A stretch of 64,000 bases of DNA from positions 124,001 to 188,000 of the forward strand of contig NZ_AVPI01000012.1 in assembly GCF_000768675.1 (NCBI RefSeq). The letters are read 5' to 3'. Source of the DNA: Knoellia flava TL1. GTDB taxonomy: Bacteria; Actinomycetota; Actinomycetes; Actinomycetales; Dermatophilaceae. Positions 54,823-64,000 of this stretch are shown here, one piece after another (position 1 is the first letter of the stretch; every line of letters begins with the position of its first letter). A program made the position numbers and the translations under genes. The notes under the pieces are model-generated. The model had not been told where the DNA came from, searched no databases, and saw nothing but the letters and a program-made list of their open reading frames with translations.

Positions 54823-55680
54823 TCAGGACGCGGCGGAGACGCCGAACCCGGCGAGCCAGTCCTGGACGACGGGGATGTCGATGCGCTGCAGGCCACCGAG
54901 GTAGCGGCAGTTCGACGTGTAGCCGTAGCTCGTCACGGTGACCTGGTAGCCGCCCTTGAAGGTCGGGCCACCCGAGTCGCCGAAGCACGTGCCGCCGCCA
55001 CCGAACGGGTCGTTCTCGTTCCCGTTGACCTGGAGGATCTGCGGCGTGAGCTTCTGGCCCTTCTCCTCGGTGACGCGGCGCAGCAGCGGGTACGACTGCG
55101 GGGTGGGCTTGCGCGGGCCGGTCTCTGCCTGGCGGACCTCGGTGCCGTAGCCGACCGACGTGAAGAGCGTCTGGTTGAGGATCCTGGGGGTGAAGCGGTT
55201 GAGGTAACCCGACGGTGCGACCTTGACGGGCGCGATGCCGGTCACCGCCTCGTCGAGGACGATCACGCCGACGTCGTTCCAGTTCTTCATGTCCGTGAAG
55301 TCGGAGTAGGCGGGGTGCGTGTGCGCGGTCCCGGAGAGGTAGCCGGCCGCCTTGAGCTCGGCCGAGGTGTAGCCGGCCGTGGTGTCCTTGGCGACGGGCA
55401 GCGGCGACGGTGGAGCGTCGGCGATCTTGGTCTCGAAGGTCACGGCCGTCTTGCCGACGGTGCCGTCGGTGCAGTGGGCCGCCGTGACGAGCACGGTCGG
55501 AGTGACGAGGCTCGCGGTGCAGCGGTAGCGCCCGGTGGCGTCGTAGAACGCGATGAGGCCCACGTTCGGGTGGCCTTCACCGTCGGGCTGTCCGCCCGTG
55601 ATGGCCGAGGCCGCGAGTGCGGTGCCTGCGACGAGGCCTGCGGCGAGGACACCCGCGGCGGCGATGCGTCGGACGGTCAA
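54823..55680 (-). CDS. Secreted trypsin-like serine protease (S1)
   Basis: 285 residues. Signal peptide 1-26 (ALAASA). The chymotrypsin fold follows directly: His69 in VLVTAAHCTDG, Asp in NWNDVGVIVLDEAV, and Ser in CFGDSGGPTFKGG; cysteines Cys54/Cys70 form the usual bridge. The mature protein starts ITGGQPDGEG like an activated trypsin N-terminus. The start is TTG at 55680, decided by GGAGG five bases upstream and by the signal peptide. Extracellular proteolysis could feed the adjacent peptide importer. Confidence 0.9.
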   Translation of the reverse strand: MTVRRIAAAGVLAAGLVAGTALAASAITGGQPDGEGHPNVGLIAFYDATGRYRCTASLVTPTVLVTAAHCTDGTVGKTAVTFETKIADAPPSPLPVAKDTTAGYTSAELKAAGYLSGTAHTHPAYSDFTDMKNWNDVGVIVLDEAVTGIAPVKVAPSGYLNRFTPRILNQTLFTSVGYGTEVRQAETGPRKPTPQSYPLLRRVTEEKGQKLTPQILQVNGNENDPFGGGGTCFGDSGGPTFKGGYQVTVTSYGYTSNCRYLGGLQRIDIPVVQDWLAGFGVSAAS

Positions 55681-55725
55681 TGGAACCTCCAGGAAGGATG
55701 GCAGGGACGGCCGCCGAGAAAAGGC

Positions 55726-55761
55726 GACGACGCCGCGGACGTTACCGTCCACGGCGCCGTC
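55726..55761 (-). terminator. Terminator of the dpp operon
   Basis: Arms 55726-55740 and 55747-55761 pair at 13 of 15 positions (the other two are G-U type) around GTTACC, 20 bases after the dppF stop. Confidence 0.65.
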
Positions 55762-55781
55762 AGGGGCCGGATTCGACCGGA

Positions 55782-56953
<1,172 letters not shown>

Positions 56954-56957
<4 letters not shown>

Positions 56958-58021
56958 CGGGTGGCCTCCACGGGGTTGAAGCAGCGCAGGGCTCGCTGGT
57001 GGTGCTCCTCGAGCTCGGGCATCTTCTGCGTGCAGACCTCGATCGGCTGCGAGCAGCGCGGGGCGAACGCGCAGGCGCTCGTCCACGGCAGGTTGTCCGA
57101 GACCGACCCGGGGATCGGGGTGAGGCGCTGGCCGCGAGGTGCGTCGAGCCGGGGGATCGAGGCGAGCAGGCCGTGCGTGTAGGGGTGACGCGGCTGGGCG
57201 AAGAGGTCGTGCCGGTCGCCACGCTCGACGATGCGGCCGCCATAGAGGACGTTGACCTCGTCGCAGAGCCCGGCGACGACGCCGAGGTCGTGCGTGATCA
57301 TGACGAGGGCCGTGCCGGACTCCTCGACGAGCTCCTTGAGCAGGGCGAGGATCTGGGCCTGGATCGTCACGTCGAGCGCGGTCGTCGGCTCGTCGGCGAT
57401 GAGCAGCCGCGGCTGGCAGGCCAGTGCGATGGCGATGAGCGCACGCTGCCGCATGCCGCCCGAGAGCTGGTGGGGGTAGTCCTTGAGCCGGCGGTCGGGG
57501 TCGGGGATGCCGACACGGTCGAGGAGCTCGCGGGCAACCGGTGTGGCCGCCTTGCGGGACATGCCGCGGTGGCGTTCGAGGACCTCGGTGACCTGCAGGC
57601 CGATCGGGACGACCGGGTTGAGCGAGGACAGCGGGTCCTGGAAGACCATCGCGATGTCCTTGCCCCGCTTGTCCCGCATCTGCTGGTCGGACAGGTCGAG
57701 GAGGTTGGTGCCCTCGTAGTCGACCGTGCCGGTGACCTTGTTGCCGCGCTGGGGCAGCAGGCCCATGATCGCGAGCGACGTGACGGACTTGCCGCACCCG
57801 GACTCGCCGACGAGGCCGACCGTCTGCCCGGGGTGGACGTCGAAGGACACGCCTTGGACGGCCTCGAAGGGCTCCTGGCCCTGGCGCTGGAACGTCACGC
57901 GCAGGTCGCGCACGCGCAGGAGTGGCTCACTGCCGCCCTCGCGCCAACGTCGGGCCTTGTCGCGGTCGGCGACGTTGGTCTGGTCGGTGGGGGTCGGGTC
58001 CGCGGTGGTGGTGGGGCTCAT
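56954..58021 (-). CDS. dppD: Dipeptide/oligopeptide ABC transporter ATPase DppD
   Basis: 355 residues. Walker [10 protein letters not shown], signature [15 protein letters not shown], Walker [15 protein letters not shown], and the OppD-type end [14 protein letters not shown] with paired cysteines. The N-terminal 35 residues are a Thr/Asp-rich extension. Pairs with DppF as the heterodimeric motor of the importer. Lies seven bases after dppC. Confidence 0.95.
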
Positions 58022-58028
58022 GCGCGGG

Positions 58029-59048
58029 TCACCTCCGGCTCTTGGGGTCGAGCGCCTCGCGCAGCGACTCACCCATGAGGGTGAAGCCGAGCGCGACGAC
58101 GATGATGCAGGCGGCGGGATAGAACGCCAGATGGGGGTAGTCGCGGATCCACTGCTGCGAGGCGCCGAGCATCTGCCCCCACTCCGGCTGGCGGTCGTCG
58201 GGGTTGCCGAGCCCGAGGAACGACAGAGCGGCGGCGTCGATGATCGACGTCGCGAGCACGAGCGTCGACTGGACGATGACCGGCCCGAGCGAGTTCGGGA
58301 GCATGTGGCGGAAGACGATGGAACTCTGCTTGACGCCGAGAGCTCGCGCGGCGAGCACGTGGTCACTGGCCCGCTGGGCGAGCATCGACCCGCGCAGGAG
58401 ACGCGCGAAGATCGGCACCTGCACCACGGCGATGGCGATGATGACCGTCCACTGGGACGGCCGGGGGGCCAACGCGGCGATCGAGACCGCGAGGAGCAGA
58501 GACGGCACCGAGAGCATGACGTCGACGATGCGCATGACGAGGGAGTCGACCCAGCCGCCGAAGGCGCCGGCGAGAGTGCCAAGGATGATGCCGCCGGCGA
58601 GCCCGAAGAGAGTGGCGAAGACACCGACAATGAGCGTCTGTCGGGCTCCGACGATGAGCCGCGAGAGCAGGTCGCGACCGAAGTCGTCCGAGCCGAGGGG
58701 AAAGCCGGCCTCCGGCCCGGGGACCGGGTTGGTGGATCGACTCAGATCCTCGAGGAGCTCGGGCATCCGCTTGGTCGGGTCGTTGGGAGCCAGGAGGGGG
58801 GCGAAGAGCGCGAGCAGGACGAAGACGACGGTGATGGCCAGCCCGAGGAGGAAGACCGGGTTGCGGCGCAGCCGGGCCCACGCGCTCGCGATGAGCGAGA
58901 CGCCGCCGGTGTCCTTGACCTTGCCCGCGGCGCCGACGTGGACGTCCTTGACGGCGGTGGCGGTGCCACCACGACCGGAGGTCTCGGCCAGGGAGTCGAT
59001 ACGGTCCTTCTTGGCGCTGGGGCGGGGGTCCATGGGGGAGGGGTTCAT
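58029..59048 (-). CDS. dppC: Dipeptide/oligopeptide ABC transporter permease DppC
   Basis: 339 residues. A cytosolic N-terminal tail of about 60 residues is followed by OppC-type helices (NPVFLLGLAITVVFVLLAL) and the periplasmic segment PLGSDDFGRDLLSRLIVGAR, then the coupling loop ARALGVKQSSIVFRHMLPN. ATG at 59048; a GTG nine bases upstream is also possible. Five bases after dppB. Confidence 0.94.
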   Translation of the reverse strand: MNPSPMDPRPSAKKDRIDSLAETSGRGGTATAVKDVHVGAAGKVKDTGGVSLIASAWARLRRNPVFLLGLAITVVFVLLALFAPLLAPNDPTKRMPELLEDLSRSTNPVPGPEAGFPLGSDDFGRDLLSRLIVGARQTLIVGVFATLFGLAGGIILGTLAGAFGGWVDSLVMRIVDVMLSVPSLLLAVSIAALAPRPSQWTVIIAIAVVQVPIFARLLRGSMLAQRASDHVLAARALGVKQSSIVFRHMLPNSLGPVIVQSTLVLATSIIDAAALSFLGLGNPDDRQPEWGQMLGASQQWIRDYPHLAFYPAACIIVVALGFTLMGESLREALDPKSRR

Positions 59049-59053
59049 GGCGG

Positions 59054-60064
59054 TCACCTCGTCCGGACTCGGGGGTCGATCACGGCATACATGATGTCGA
59101 CCAGCAGGTTGACGATGACGTAGATGCCTGCGGCAGCAAGGATCAGGACTTGGAGGACCGCGTAGTCGCGCAGGCGGAAAGCCGTGGCGAGGGCGTCTCC
59201 GACGCCCGCGAAGCCGAACACCGTCTCCGTGAGGACCGCGCCGGCGAGCAGTGCACCGACCTGGAGCCCGATCGTCGTCGTCACGGGCAGCATGGCGTTG
59301 CGCAGGATGTGACGCCCCCGGATGATCCGGGCGGTGAGGCCCTTGGACTCGGCGGTGCGGATGTAGTCCTCGTCGAGGACCTCGAGCACCGAGGCGCGGG
59401 TGATCCGGAAGACCACGGCGAACGGGATGGTCGCCAGGGTGACCGCCGGGAGGATGAGGTGCTTGAACGAGTCCCACGCGGCATCCCACTCACGGGTGAG
59501 GATGCCGTCGAGGACGAAGAAGCCGGTGATCCGGGTCGCGTCCAGTCCCGTGCTCTGGCGCCCTGACACGGGGAGCCACCCCAGCTCGATGGCGAACACG
59601 CGCTGGAGCAGGAAGCCGAGGAAGAAGACGGGGACCGCGACGCCGATGAGCGAGCCGACCACCGACGCGTTGTCGAGGAACGTCTCCTTGCGACGTGCTG
59701 CGAAGTAGCCCAGGGGGATGCCGAGGGCGACGGCGATGGCGAGAGCGAAGAGGCTCAGCTCGATCGTCGCGGGAAGCCTCTGCAGGAAGATGTCCAAGGC
59801 GTCGCGGCCGGGGAGCACCGCGGTCGACGGGCCGAAGTTGCCCTGCAGGACGCGGCCGACGAACTTGGCGTACTGCACCCAGACGGGCTGGTCGAGGCCG
59901 AACTGGGCCTCCATGGCGGCCCGTGAGGCTGGGGTGGCGCGCTCACCGAGGATCGCCGAGACGGTCCCTCCGGGAAGGGAGCGCAGCCACAGGAACAACA
60001 ACAACGACAACACGATGAGCACGCCGACCATCTGCACGAGCCGGCGGACGATGAACCTCAGCAC
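59054..60064 (-). CDS. dppB: Dipeptide/oligopeptide ABC transporter permease DppB
   Basis: 336 residues, GTG start. Canonical OppB N-terminus MLRFIVRRLVQMVGVLIVLS, six hydrophobic helices and the EAA loop (YIRTAESKGLTARIIRGRHI). Forms the translocation pore with DppC. A hairpin separates it from dppA. Confidence 0.94.
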   Translation of the reverse strand: MLRFIVRRLVQMVGVLIVLSLLLFLWLRSLPGGTVSAILGERATPASRAAMEAQFGLDQPVWVQYAKFVGRVLQGNFGPSTAVLPGRDALDIFLQRLPATIELSLFALAIAVALGIPLGYFAARRKETFLDNASVVGSLIGVAVPVFFLGFLLQRVFAIELGWLPVSGRQSTGLDATRITGFFVLDGILTREWDAAWDSFKHLILPAVTLATIPFAVVFRITRASVLEVLDEDYIRTAESKGLTARIIRGRHILRNAMLPVTTTIGLQVGALLAGAVLTETVFGFAGVGDALATAFRLRDYAVLQVLILAAAGIYVIVNLLVDIMYAVIDPRVRTR

Positions 60065-60086
60065 GAGTTCCTCCTTGCATCATGGC

Positions 60087-60124
60087 GGTGGCCGCCCCGG
60101 CGATCCTTCGCCGGGACGGCCACC
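60087..60124 (-). terminator. Intercistronic hairpin between dppA and dppB
   Basis: Arms 60087-60103 and 60108-60124 pair at about 16 of 17 positions around a TCCT loop in the 87-base gap. Such hairpins after binding-protein genes usually give partial termination or 3'-end protection and raise the ratio of DppA to the pore. Confidence 0.65.
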
Positions 60125-60151
60125 TCCGTCAACGGGTGCGAGCGGTCAGGC

Positions 60152-61825
60152 TCACTTGCCGCCGACGGTCACGCCACTGAACTCCTCCGCGGTGAGCGGC
60201 GAGGCGACGACGCCCTCGACGCCCTCACCGACGACGAGCGCCGGCGGGGAGTGGCTGATCGCGAGCGCCGGGAGGTACTCCTCCTGGATCTGCTGGTTGA
60301 TCTTCTCGTACATCGCGGTGCGCTCGGCCTCGTCGACCGTCGAGTCGGCCTTGGCGAGGTCCGCGGCGAGGGTCTTGCCGAACGCCTGCTTCGTGAGGCC
60401 GAAGTTGTTGGCGTCGAGGCTGCCGAAGAACGTGCCGATGAAGTTGTGCGCCGAGTCGTAGTCACCCGTCCAGCCGAGGAGGAAGGCGTCGAACGCGTTG
60501 GCGTCGACACCATCGAGGTAGCCACCGTTCCACGGCTTGGTGACCGTGTTGACCTTGATGCCCGCGGCCTCGAGGTCACCCGCCATCGCCTGGTAGAGCT
60601 TCTGCGGGTTCGGCATGTAGGGACGTGTGACCTCGGACGGGTACGCGAACGTCAGGGTGAGCCCACCGGCCGCCTGGATCGCAGCCTTCGCCGCGGCGGG
60701 GTCGTACGCCACCGGCTGGAGGGACTTGTTGTAGCCGCTCACGGTGTCGGGCATCATCTGCGTCGCGACCTTGGCGCCCTCGGGGAGCTGCGTCTTGACG
60801 AGCTCCTCGCGGTTGATGGCCTGGTAGATCGCCTTGCGGACCTTGAGGTCGGTGAGCTTCGGGTTCTTCGTCGGGTTGAGGCCGAGGTAGAACACGTTGA
60901 AGGCGGGACGGATCTCGACCTTGTTGCCCGCGGACTCGAGGCCCTTCCAGTCGGCCGGGTTCGGGAGGTCGTAGCCGTTGATGCTCTTGGCCTCGAGCTC
61001 CTGGCGACGGGTGCTCTCGTCGGGGATGATCTTGAAGACGACCTTGGCGTTCTTGGCCTTCTCGCCCCAGTAGTCGTCGTTGCGGACGAGCGTGACGGTC
61101 TTGTTGGCCTCGTCGTACTTCTCGAGCTTGTAGGGGCCCGTGCCCACGCCGGCCTTGGAGTAGGCGGGGTAGACGAAGCCCTCGCCCTGGGCGACGACGT
61201 CGTTGGCCTTGCCCGCGTCCATGGCCTTCGGCGACTGCATCGAGAGCGAGTCGAGCGAGAGGAAGGTCGGGAAGCCGGAGGTCGGGCGGGTGACGGAGAG
61301 GACCACGGTCTTCTCGTCCTTGGCCTCGCAGCCCTTGTAGAGCGACTCGGCGGCCTTGGCCTTGAACGCGCCGAAGGTGCCGGCCCAGTACTCGGCGGCG
61401 ACCTGGCCGGCCGGGTTCTGGTCGAACATGCGCTCGAAGTTCTTGCACACCGCGTCGGCGTTGAAGGGCTCGCCGTCGTGGAACTTCACGCCCTCGCGCA
61501 GGGTGAAGGTCCAGTTGGTGCCGGATGCGTCCGGCTCCCACTTCTCGGCGAGCTCGGGCTCGATCTCGGCGCTGCCGGCCTTGATGCCGACGAGACCCTC
61601 GAACATCTGGCGGGTCACGCGGAAGGTCTCGCCGTCGGTGGCGTAGAAGGGGTCCATCACCTTGGGGGCGCCGGCGGCGCCGAAGGTGAACGTGGACGAG
61701 CCGCCTCCGGAAGTGGAGCCGGAGTCCGACCCGGAGTCGTCACGGTCGGACTGGGCGCAGGCCGTGAGGGCCAGGGCCGCGGCCGTCAGCACGGCGAAGG
61801 GAGTCGCCTTGCGCTTGAACGTCAT
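60152..61825 (-). CDS. dppA: Peptide ABC transporter substrate-binding lipoprotein DppA
   Basis: 557 residues. Lipobox LTAC (about residues 20-23) followed by a Gly/Ser/Asp linker (DDSGSDSGSTSGGGSS), then a family-5 extracellular binding domain (PELAEKWEPDASGTNWTFTL; REGVKFHDGEPFNADAVCKN; VRKAIYQAINREELV). Binds peptides or similar solutes for DppBCDF. It is the first gene of the operon. ATG at 61825 is placed by the signal peptide MTFKRKATPFAVLTAA; the open frame upstream is not coding. Confidence 0.95.
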   Translation of the reverse strand: MTFKRKATPFAVLTAAALALTACAQSDRDDSGSDSGSTSGGGSSTFTFGAAGAPKVMDPFYATDGETFRVTRQMFEGLVGIKAGSAEIEPELAEKWEPDASGTNWTFTLREGVKFHDGEPFNADAVCKNFERMFDQNPAGQVAAEYWAGTFGAFKAKAAESLYKGCEAKDEKTVVLSVTRPTSGFPTFLSLDSLSMQSPKAMDAGKANDVVAQGEGFVYPAYSKAGVGTGPYKLEKYDEANKTVTLVRNDDYWGEKAKNAKVVFKIIPDESTRRQELEAKSINGYDLPNPADWKGLESAGNKVEIRPAFNVFYLGLNPTKNPKLTDLKVRKAIYQAINREELVKTQLPEGAKVATQMMPDTVSGYNKSLQPVAYDPAAAKAAIQAAGGLTLTFAYPSEVTRPYMPNPQKLYQAMAGDLEAAGIKVNTVTKPWNGGYLDGVDANAFDAFLLGWTGDYDSAHNFIGTFFGSLDANNFGLTKQAFGKTLAADLAKADSTVDEAERTAMYEKINQQIQEEYLPALAISHSPPALVVGEGVEGVVASPLTAEEFSGVTVGGK

Positions 61826-61935
61826 CGATACCTCGCTTGGATGTGCGAACCTCTGGGGCCACGGTTGGCCACAAAGGGGTGGAGCGACCATGCAGTCGGG
61901 CACGTGCGTCGTGCGTCTCTGCAGCGGACGGGTTG

Positions 61936-61963
61936 ACCCTAGCGACATCCGGCCCCGCGACAA
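61936..61963 (-). promoter_or_regulatory. dppA promoter
   Basis: On the minus strand, TTGTCG (61963-61958) and TAGGGT (61941-61936) are 16 bases apart and give a leader of about 100 bases before dppA. Confidence 0.5.
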
Positions 61964-62019
61964 CCGCACCATGCATTTGTTTATCGGAGTGAGACCCGGA
62001 TCCGGGAAGGAGTGGCGAC

Positions 62020-62475
62020 GTGTCCACCGAGCAGCCGAACGACCTCGTCGAGGTGGTCGCCGCAGCACTCGTCGACGACCTCGCGCGGCCGACGCAGATC
62101 CTCGCCGCGCGCCGCACCGAGCCGGCCGAGCTCGCCGGGGGCTGGGAGCTGCCCGGCGGCAAGGTCGACCCCGGCGAGACCAGCCTCGAGGCGCTCCACC
62201 GCGAGCTGCTCGAGGAGCTCGGCGTCGAGGTCTCCGTGGGCGACCGGGTCGACGGCCCGCTCGAGCGCGGTCGCTGGCCGCTGGGAACGGCATACGCGAT
62301 GACGGTCCACCTCGCCGAGGTGACGGAGGGCGTGCCCGAGCCGATCGAGGACCACGACGAGCTCCGCTGGCTCGGGGCGGACGACCTGTATGCCGTGCCG
62401 TGGCTTCCCGGGGACCTCCCGATCGTCGACGCACTGAGTGAGGTCCTGGCGGAGTCCCGCCGTTTTCGTCCCTGA
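62020..62475 (+). CDS. MutT-like Nudix hydrolase
   Basis: 151 residues. N-terminal [20 protein letters not shown] and the Nudix box [20 protein letters not shown] followed by ELGV match the 8-oxo-dGTP diphosphatase (MutT) group that sanitises the nucleotide pool. GTG start at 62020 with GGAAGGAG about seven bases upstream. Divergent from dppA and 25 bases ahead of typA. Confidence 0.92.
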   Translation: MSTEQPNDLVEVVAAALVDDLARPTQILAARRTEPAELAGGWELPGGKVDPGETSLEALHRELLEELGVEVSVGDRVDGPLERGRWPLGTAYAMTVHLAEVTEGVPEPIEDHDELRWLGADDLYAVPWLPGDLPIVDALSEVLAESRRFRP

Positions 62476-62500
62476 GCGAAACCCTGAGAGACTGGGCATC

Positions 62501-64000
62501 ATGCCCATCACTACACGCGACGACATCCGTAACGTCGCCATCGTCGCGCACGTCGACCACGGAAAGACCACACTGGTCGACAAGATGCTCTGGGAGGCAG
62601 GCGCCTTCGCCGAGCGAGCCACCGTCGAGACCACCGGCGAGCGCGTCATGGACTCCGGTGACCTCGAGCGCGAGAAGGGCATCACCATCCTCGCGAAGAA
62701 CACCGCCGTCCACTACGCCGGCAAGGCGGCCACTGACGCGGGTCTCGCCGACGGCCTGACGATCAACATCATCGACACCCCGGGCCACGCGGACTTCGGT
62801 GGCGAGGTCGAGCGCGGCCTGTCCATGGTCGACGGCGTCGTCCTGCTCGTCGACGCCTCCGAGGGCCCGCTGCCCCAGACGCGCTTCGTCCTGCGCAAGG
62901 CGCTCGCGGCCAAGATGCCGGTGATCCTCTGCATCAACAAGGTCGACCGCCCCGACTCCCGCATCCAAGAGGTCGTCGACGAGGTCTACGAGCTCTTCAT
63001 CGACCTCGACGCCTCCGAGGACCAGATCGAGTTCCCCATCGTCTACGCGTCGGCCAAGAACGGCCGCGCCTCGCTCGAGCGTCCCGAGAACGGCGGCCTG
63101 CCCGGCGGCGACGACCTCACCGCGCTCTTCGAGACGATCATCTCGACGATCCCGGCGCCGACCTACGACACCGAGGCGCCCCTCCAGGCGCACGTCACCA
63201 ACCTCGACGCCTCAAACTTCCTCGGCCGCCTCGCCCTCCTGCGCGTCTTCAACGGCGAGATCAAGAAGGGCCAGCAGGTCGCGTGGTGCAAGCACGACGG
63301 CTCCATCGAGCGCGTCAAGATCACCGAGCTCCTCATGACGGAGGCGCTCGAGCGCAAGCCGCTCGAGGAGGGCAAGTCGGCTCGTCCCGGTGACATCATC
63401 GCGATCGCCGGCATCCCCGAGATCATGATCGGCGACACGATCGCCGACGCCGAGAACCCCGTCCCGCTGCCCGTCATCACGGTCGACGAGCCCGCCATCT
63501 CGATGACGATCGGCACCAACACGAGCCCGATGGTCGGCCGCGTCCGCGGCTCCAAGGTCACGGCCCGCATGGTCAAGGACCGCCTCGACAAGGAGCTCAT
63601 CGGCAACGTGTCGCTGCGCATCCTCCCGACCGAGCGTCCCGACGCCTGGGAGGTCCAGGGCCGTGGCGAGCTGGCGCTCGCGATCCTCGTCGAGCAGATG
63701 CGTCGCGAGGGCTACGAGCTCACCGTCGGCAAGCCGCAGGTCGTCACCCGCCAGGTCGACGGCAAGCTCCACGAGCCGGTCGAGCGCCTCACCATCGACA
63801 CCCCCGACGAGTACCTCGGCGCCATCACCCAGCTCCTCGCCGCCCGCAAGGGCCGGATGGAGCAGATGACCAACCACGGCACCGGCTGGGTCCGCATGGA
63901 GTTCCTCGTCCCGTCGCGCGGCCTCATCGGCTTCCGCACCGAGTTCCTCACCGAGACCCGTGGCGCGGGCATCGCGCACCACGTCTTCGAGGACTACGAG
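62501..64000 (+). CDS. typA: Ribosome-associated GTPase TypA/BipA (5' part)
   Basis: The first 500 codons are in the window and the frame is still open at the last base. G1 [10 protein letters not shown] (residues 16-25), G2/switch region EREKGITI, G3 [16 protein letters not shown]4 NKVDR and G5 SAKNG are intact; domain II ([20 protein letters not shown]), domain III ([20 protein letters not shown]) and the start of the BipA C-terminal domain ([12 protein letters not shown]) follow. Translational GTPase for 50S assembly and stress. About 120 residues should lie beyond the window. GAGACT 62487-62492 may be a -10. Confidence 0.97.
   Translation, partial: MPITTRDDIRNVAIVAHVDHGKTTLVDKMLWEAGAFAERATVETTGERVMDSGDLEREKGITILAKNTAVHYAGKAATDAGLADGLTINIIDTPGHADFGGEVERGLSMVDGVVLLVDASEGPLPQTRFVLRKALAAKMPVILCINKVDRPDSRIQEVVDEVYELFIDLDASEDQIEFPIVYASAKNGRASLERPENGGLPGGDDLTALFETIISTIPAPTYDTEAPLQAHVTNLDASNFLGRLALLRVFNGEIKKGQQVAWCKHDGSIERVKITELLMTEALERKPLEEGKSARPGDIIAIAGIPEIMIGDTIADAENPVPLPVITVDEPAISMTIGTNTSPMVGRVRGSKVTARMVKDRLDKELIGNVSLRILPTERPDAWEVQGRGELALAILVEQMRREGYELTVGKPQVVTRQVDGKLHEPVERLTIDTPDEYLGAITQLLAARKGRMEQMTNHGTGWVRMEFLVPSRGLIGFRTEFLTETRGAGIAHHVFEDYE

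Noticed and set aside
61826-63193. N-terminal extension of the dppA frame antisense to typA
   Set aside because: DppA begins with its lipoprotein signal at 61825; the upstream frame is the antisense of the Nudix and typA genes.

Overview
The window is one continuous, gene-dense piece of a high-GC actinobacterial chromosome (roughly 70 % GC by eye; third codon positions almost always G or C; many GTG and some TTG starts; frequent ATGA/GTGA stop-start overlaps). Gene content and order (infA-rpmJ-rpsM-rpsK-rpsD-rpoA-rplQ, truA, rplM-rpsI-glmM, glpX-DUF4245-xseB-xseA, DUF3311-symporter) point to Actinomycetota, most likely Micrococcales close to Intrasporangiaceae; the family is an inference from style, not a search result. 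I see no tRNA, rRNA, CRISPR array, insertion sequence, prophage or plasmid gene, and no gene-free stretch longer than about 300 bases.

Layout. 1-4917: the methylmalonyl-CoA operon mutA-mutB-meaB with overlapping starts. 4927-6174: a convergent CPBP membrane protease with an unusual soluble N-terminus. 6398-10514: infA, rpmJ and the S13-S11-S4-alpha-L17 block, closed by a strong terminator. 10652-13902: a HAD phosphatase and a GH65 disaccharide phosphorylase, a two-step maltose/trehalose-type phosphorolysis unit. 13878-16894: DUF2087, a secreted M23 peptidase, truA and a DUF2993 lipid-binding protein. 17050-20145: a large secreted alpha-amylase with three starch-binding-type modules and an operator in its promoter. 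20275-22815: a RibD-like reductase and an MFS exporter with its ArsR-type repressor. 23100-25596: rplM-rpsI and glmM. 25700-29831: a polar amino-acid ABC importer and a GH1 beta-glucosidase. 29877-31813: Ohr, an atypical SDR and a MOSC protein. 31901-36072: glpX, a PfkB kinase, class I fumarase and carbonic anhydrase in one operon. 36193-41423: DUF4245, exonuclease VII, two tandem secreted paralogs of unknown function and ispH. 41509-46803: FrnE-like DsbA, TetR/VOC pair, RmuC, Nudix, a small membrane protein and ychF. 46926-50689: a degenerate serine-hydrolase lipoprotein, a conserved 72-residue protein, and a DUF3311-monocarboxylate symporter pair. 50770-55680: malQ, a glutamine amidotransferase, a VIT1-like transporter, pterin dehydratase and a secreted trypsin-like protease. 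55782-61825: a complete dipeptide/oligopeptide ABC operon (dppABCDF). 62020-64000: a MutT-like Nudix hydrolase and the first 500 codons of typA/bipA, which runs off the window.

How it works together. The carbohydrate genes form a logical starch/glucan route although scattered: extracellular amylase, 4-alpha-glucanotransferase, GH65 phosphorylase with beta-phosphoglucomutase-like HAD, GH1 glucosidase, then PfkB kinase and GlpX. Propionyl-CoA catabolism (mutAB, meaB) and fumarase connect to the TCA cycle, with carbonic anhydrase translationally coupled to fumarase.

The most unusual signal is not a gene: the word GTATGCCGT (core GTATGCC / GGCATAC) occurs about 48 times, in both orientations, in genes and between them, often using otherwise rare TAT or GCA codons, and once as an inverted pair bracketing the rplQ terminator. 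A second recurrent signal is a set of long near-perfect hairpins at gene ends, several with related outer ends (CTTCTTGC / GCAAGAAG), including one inside the S4-rpoA ribosomal block. A third is a TANNNT -10 hexamer lying 6-9 bases before many start codons, which suggests frequent leaderless transcription.
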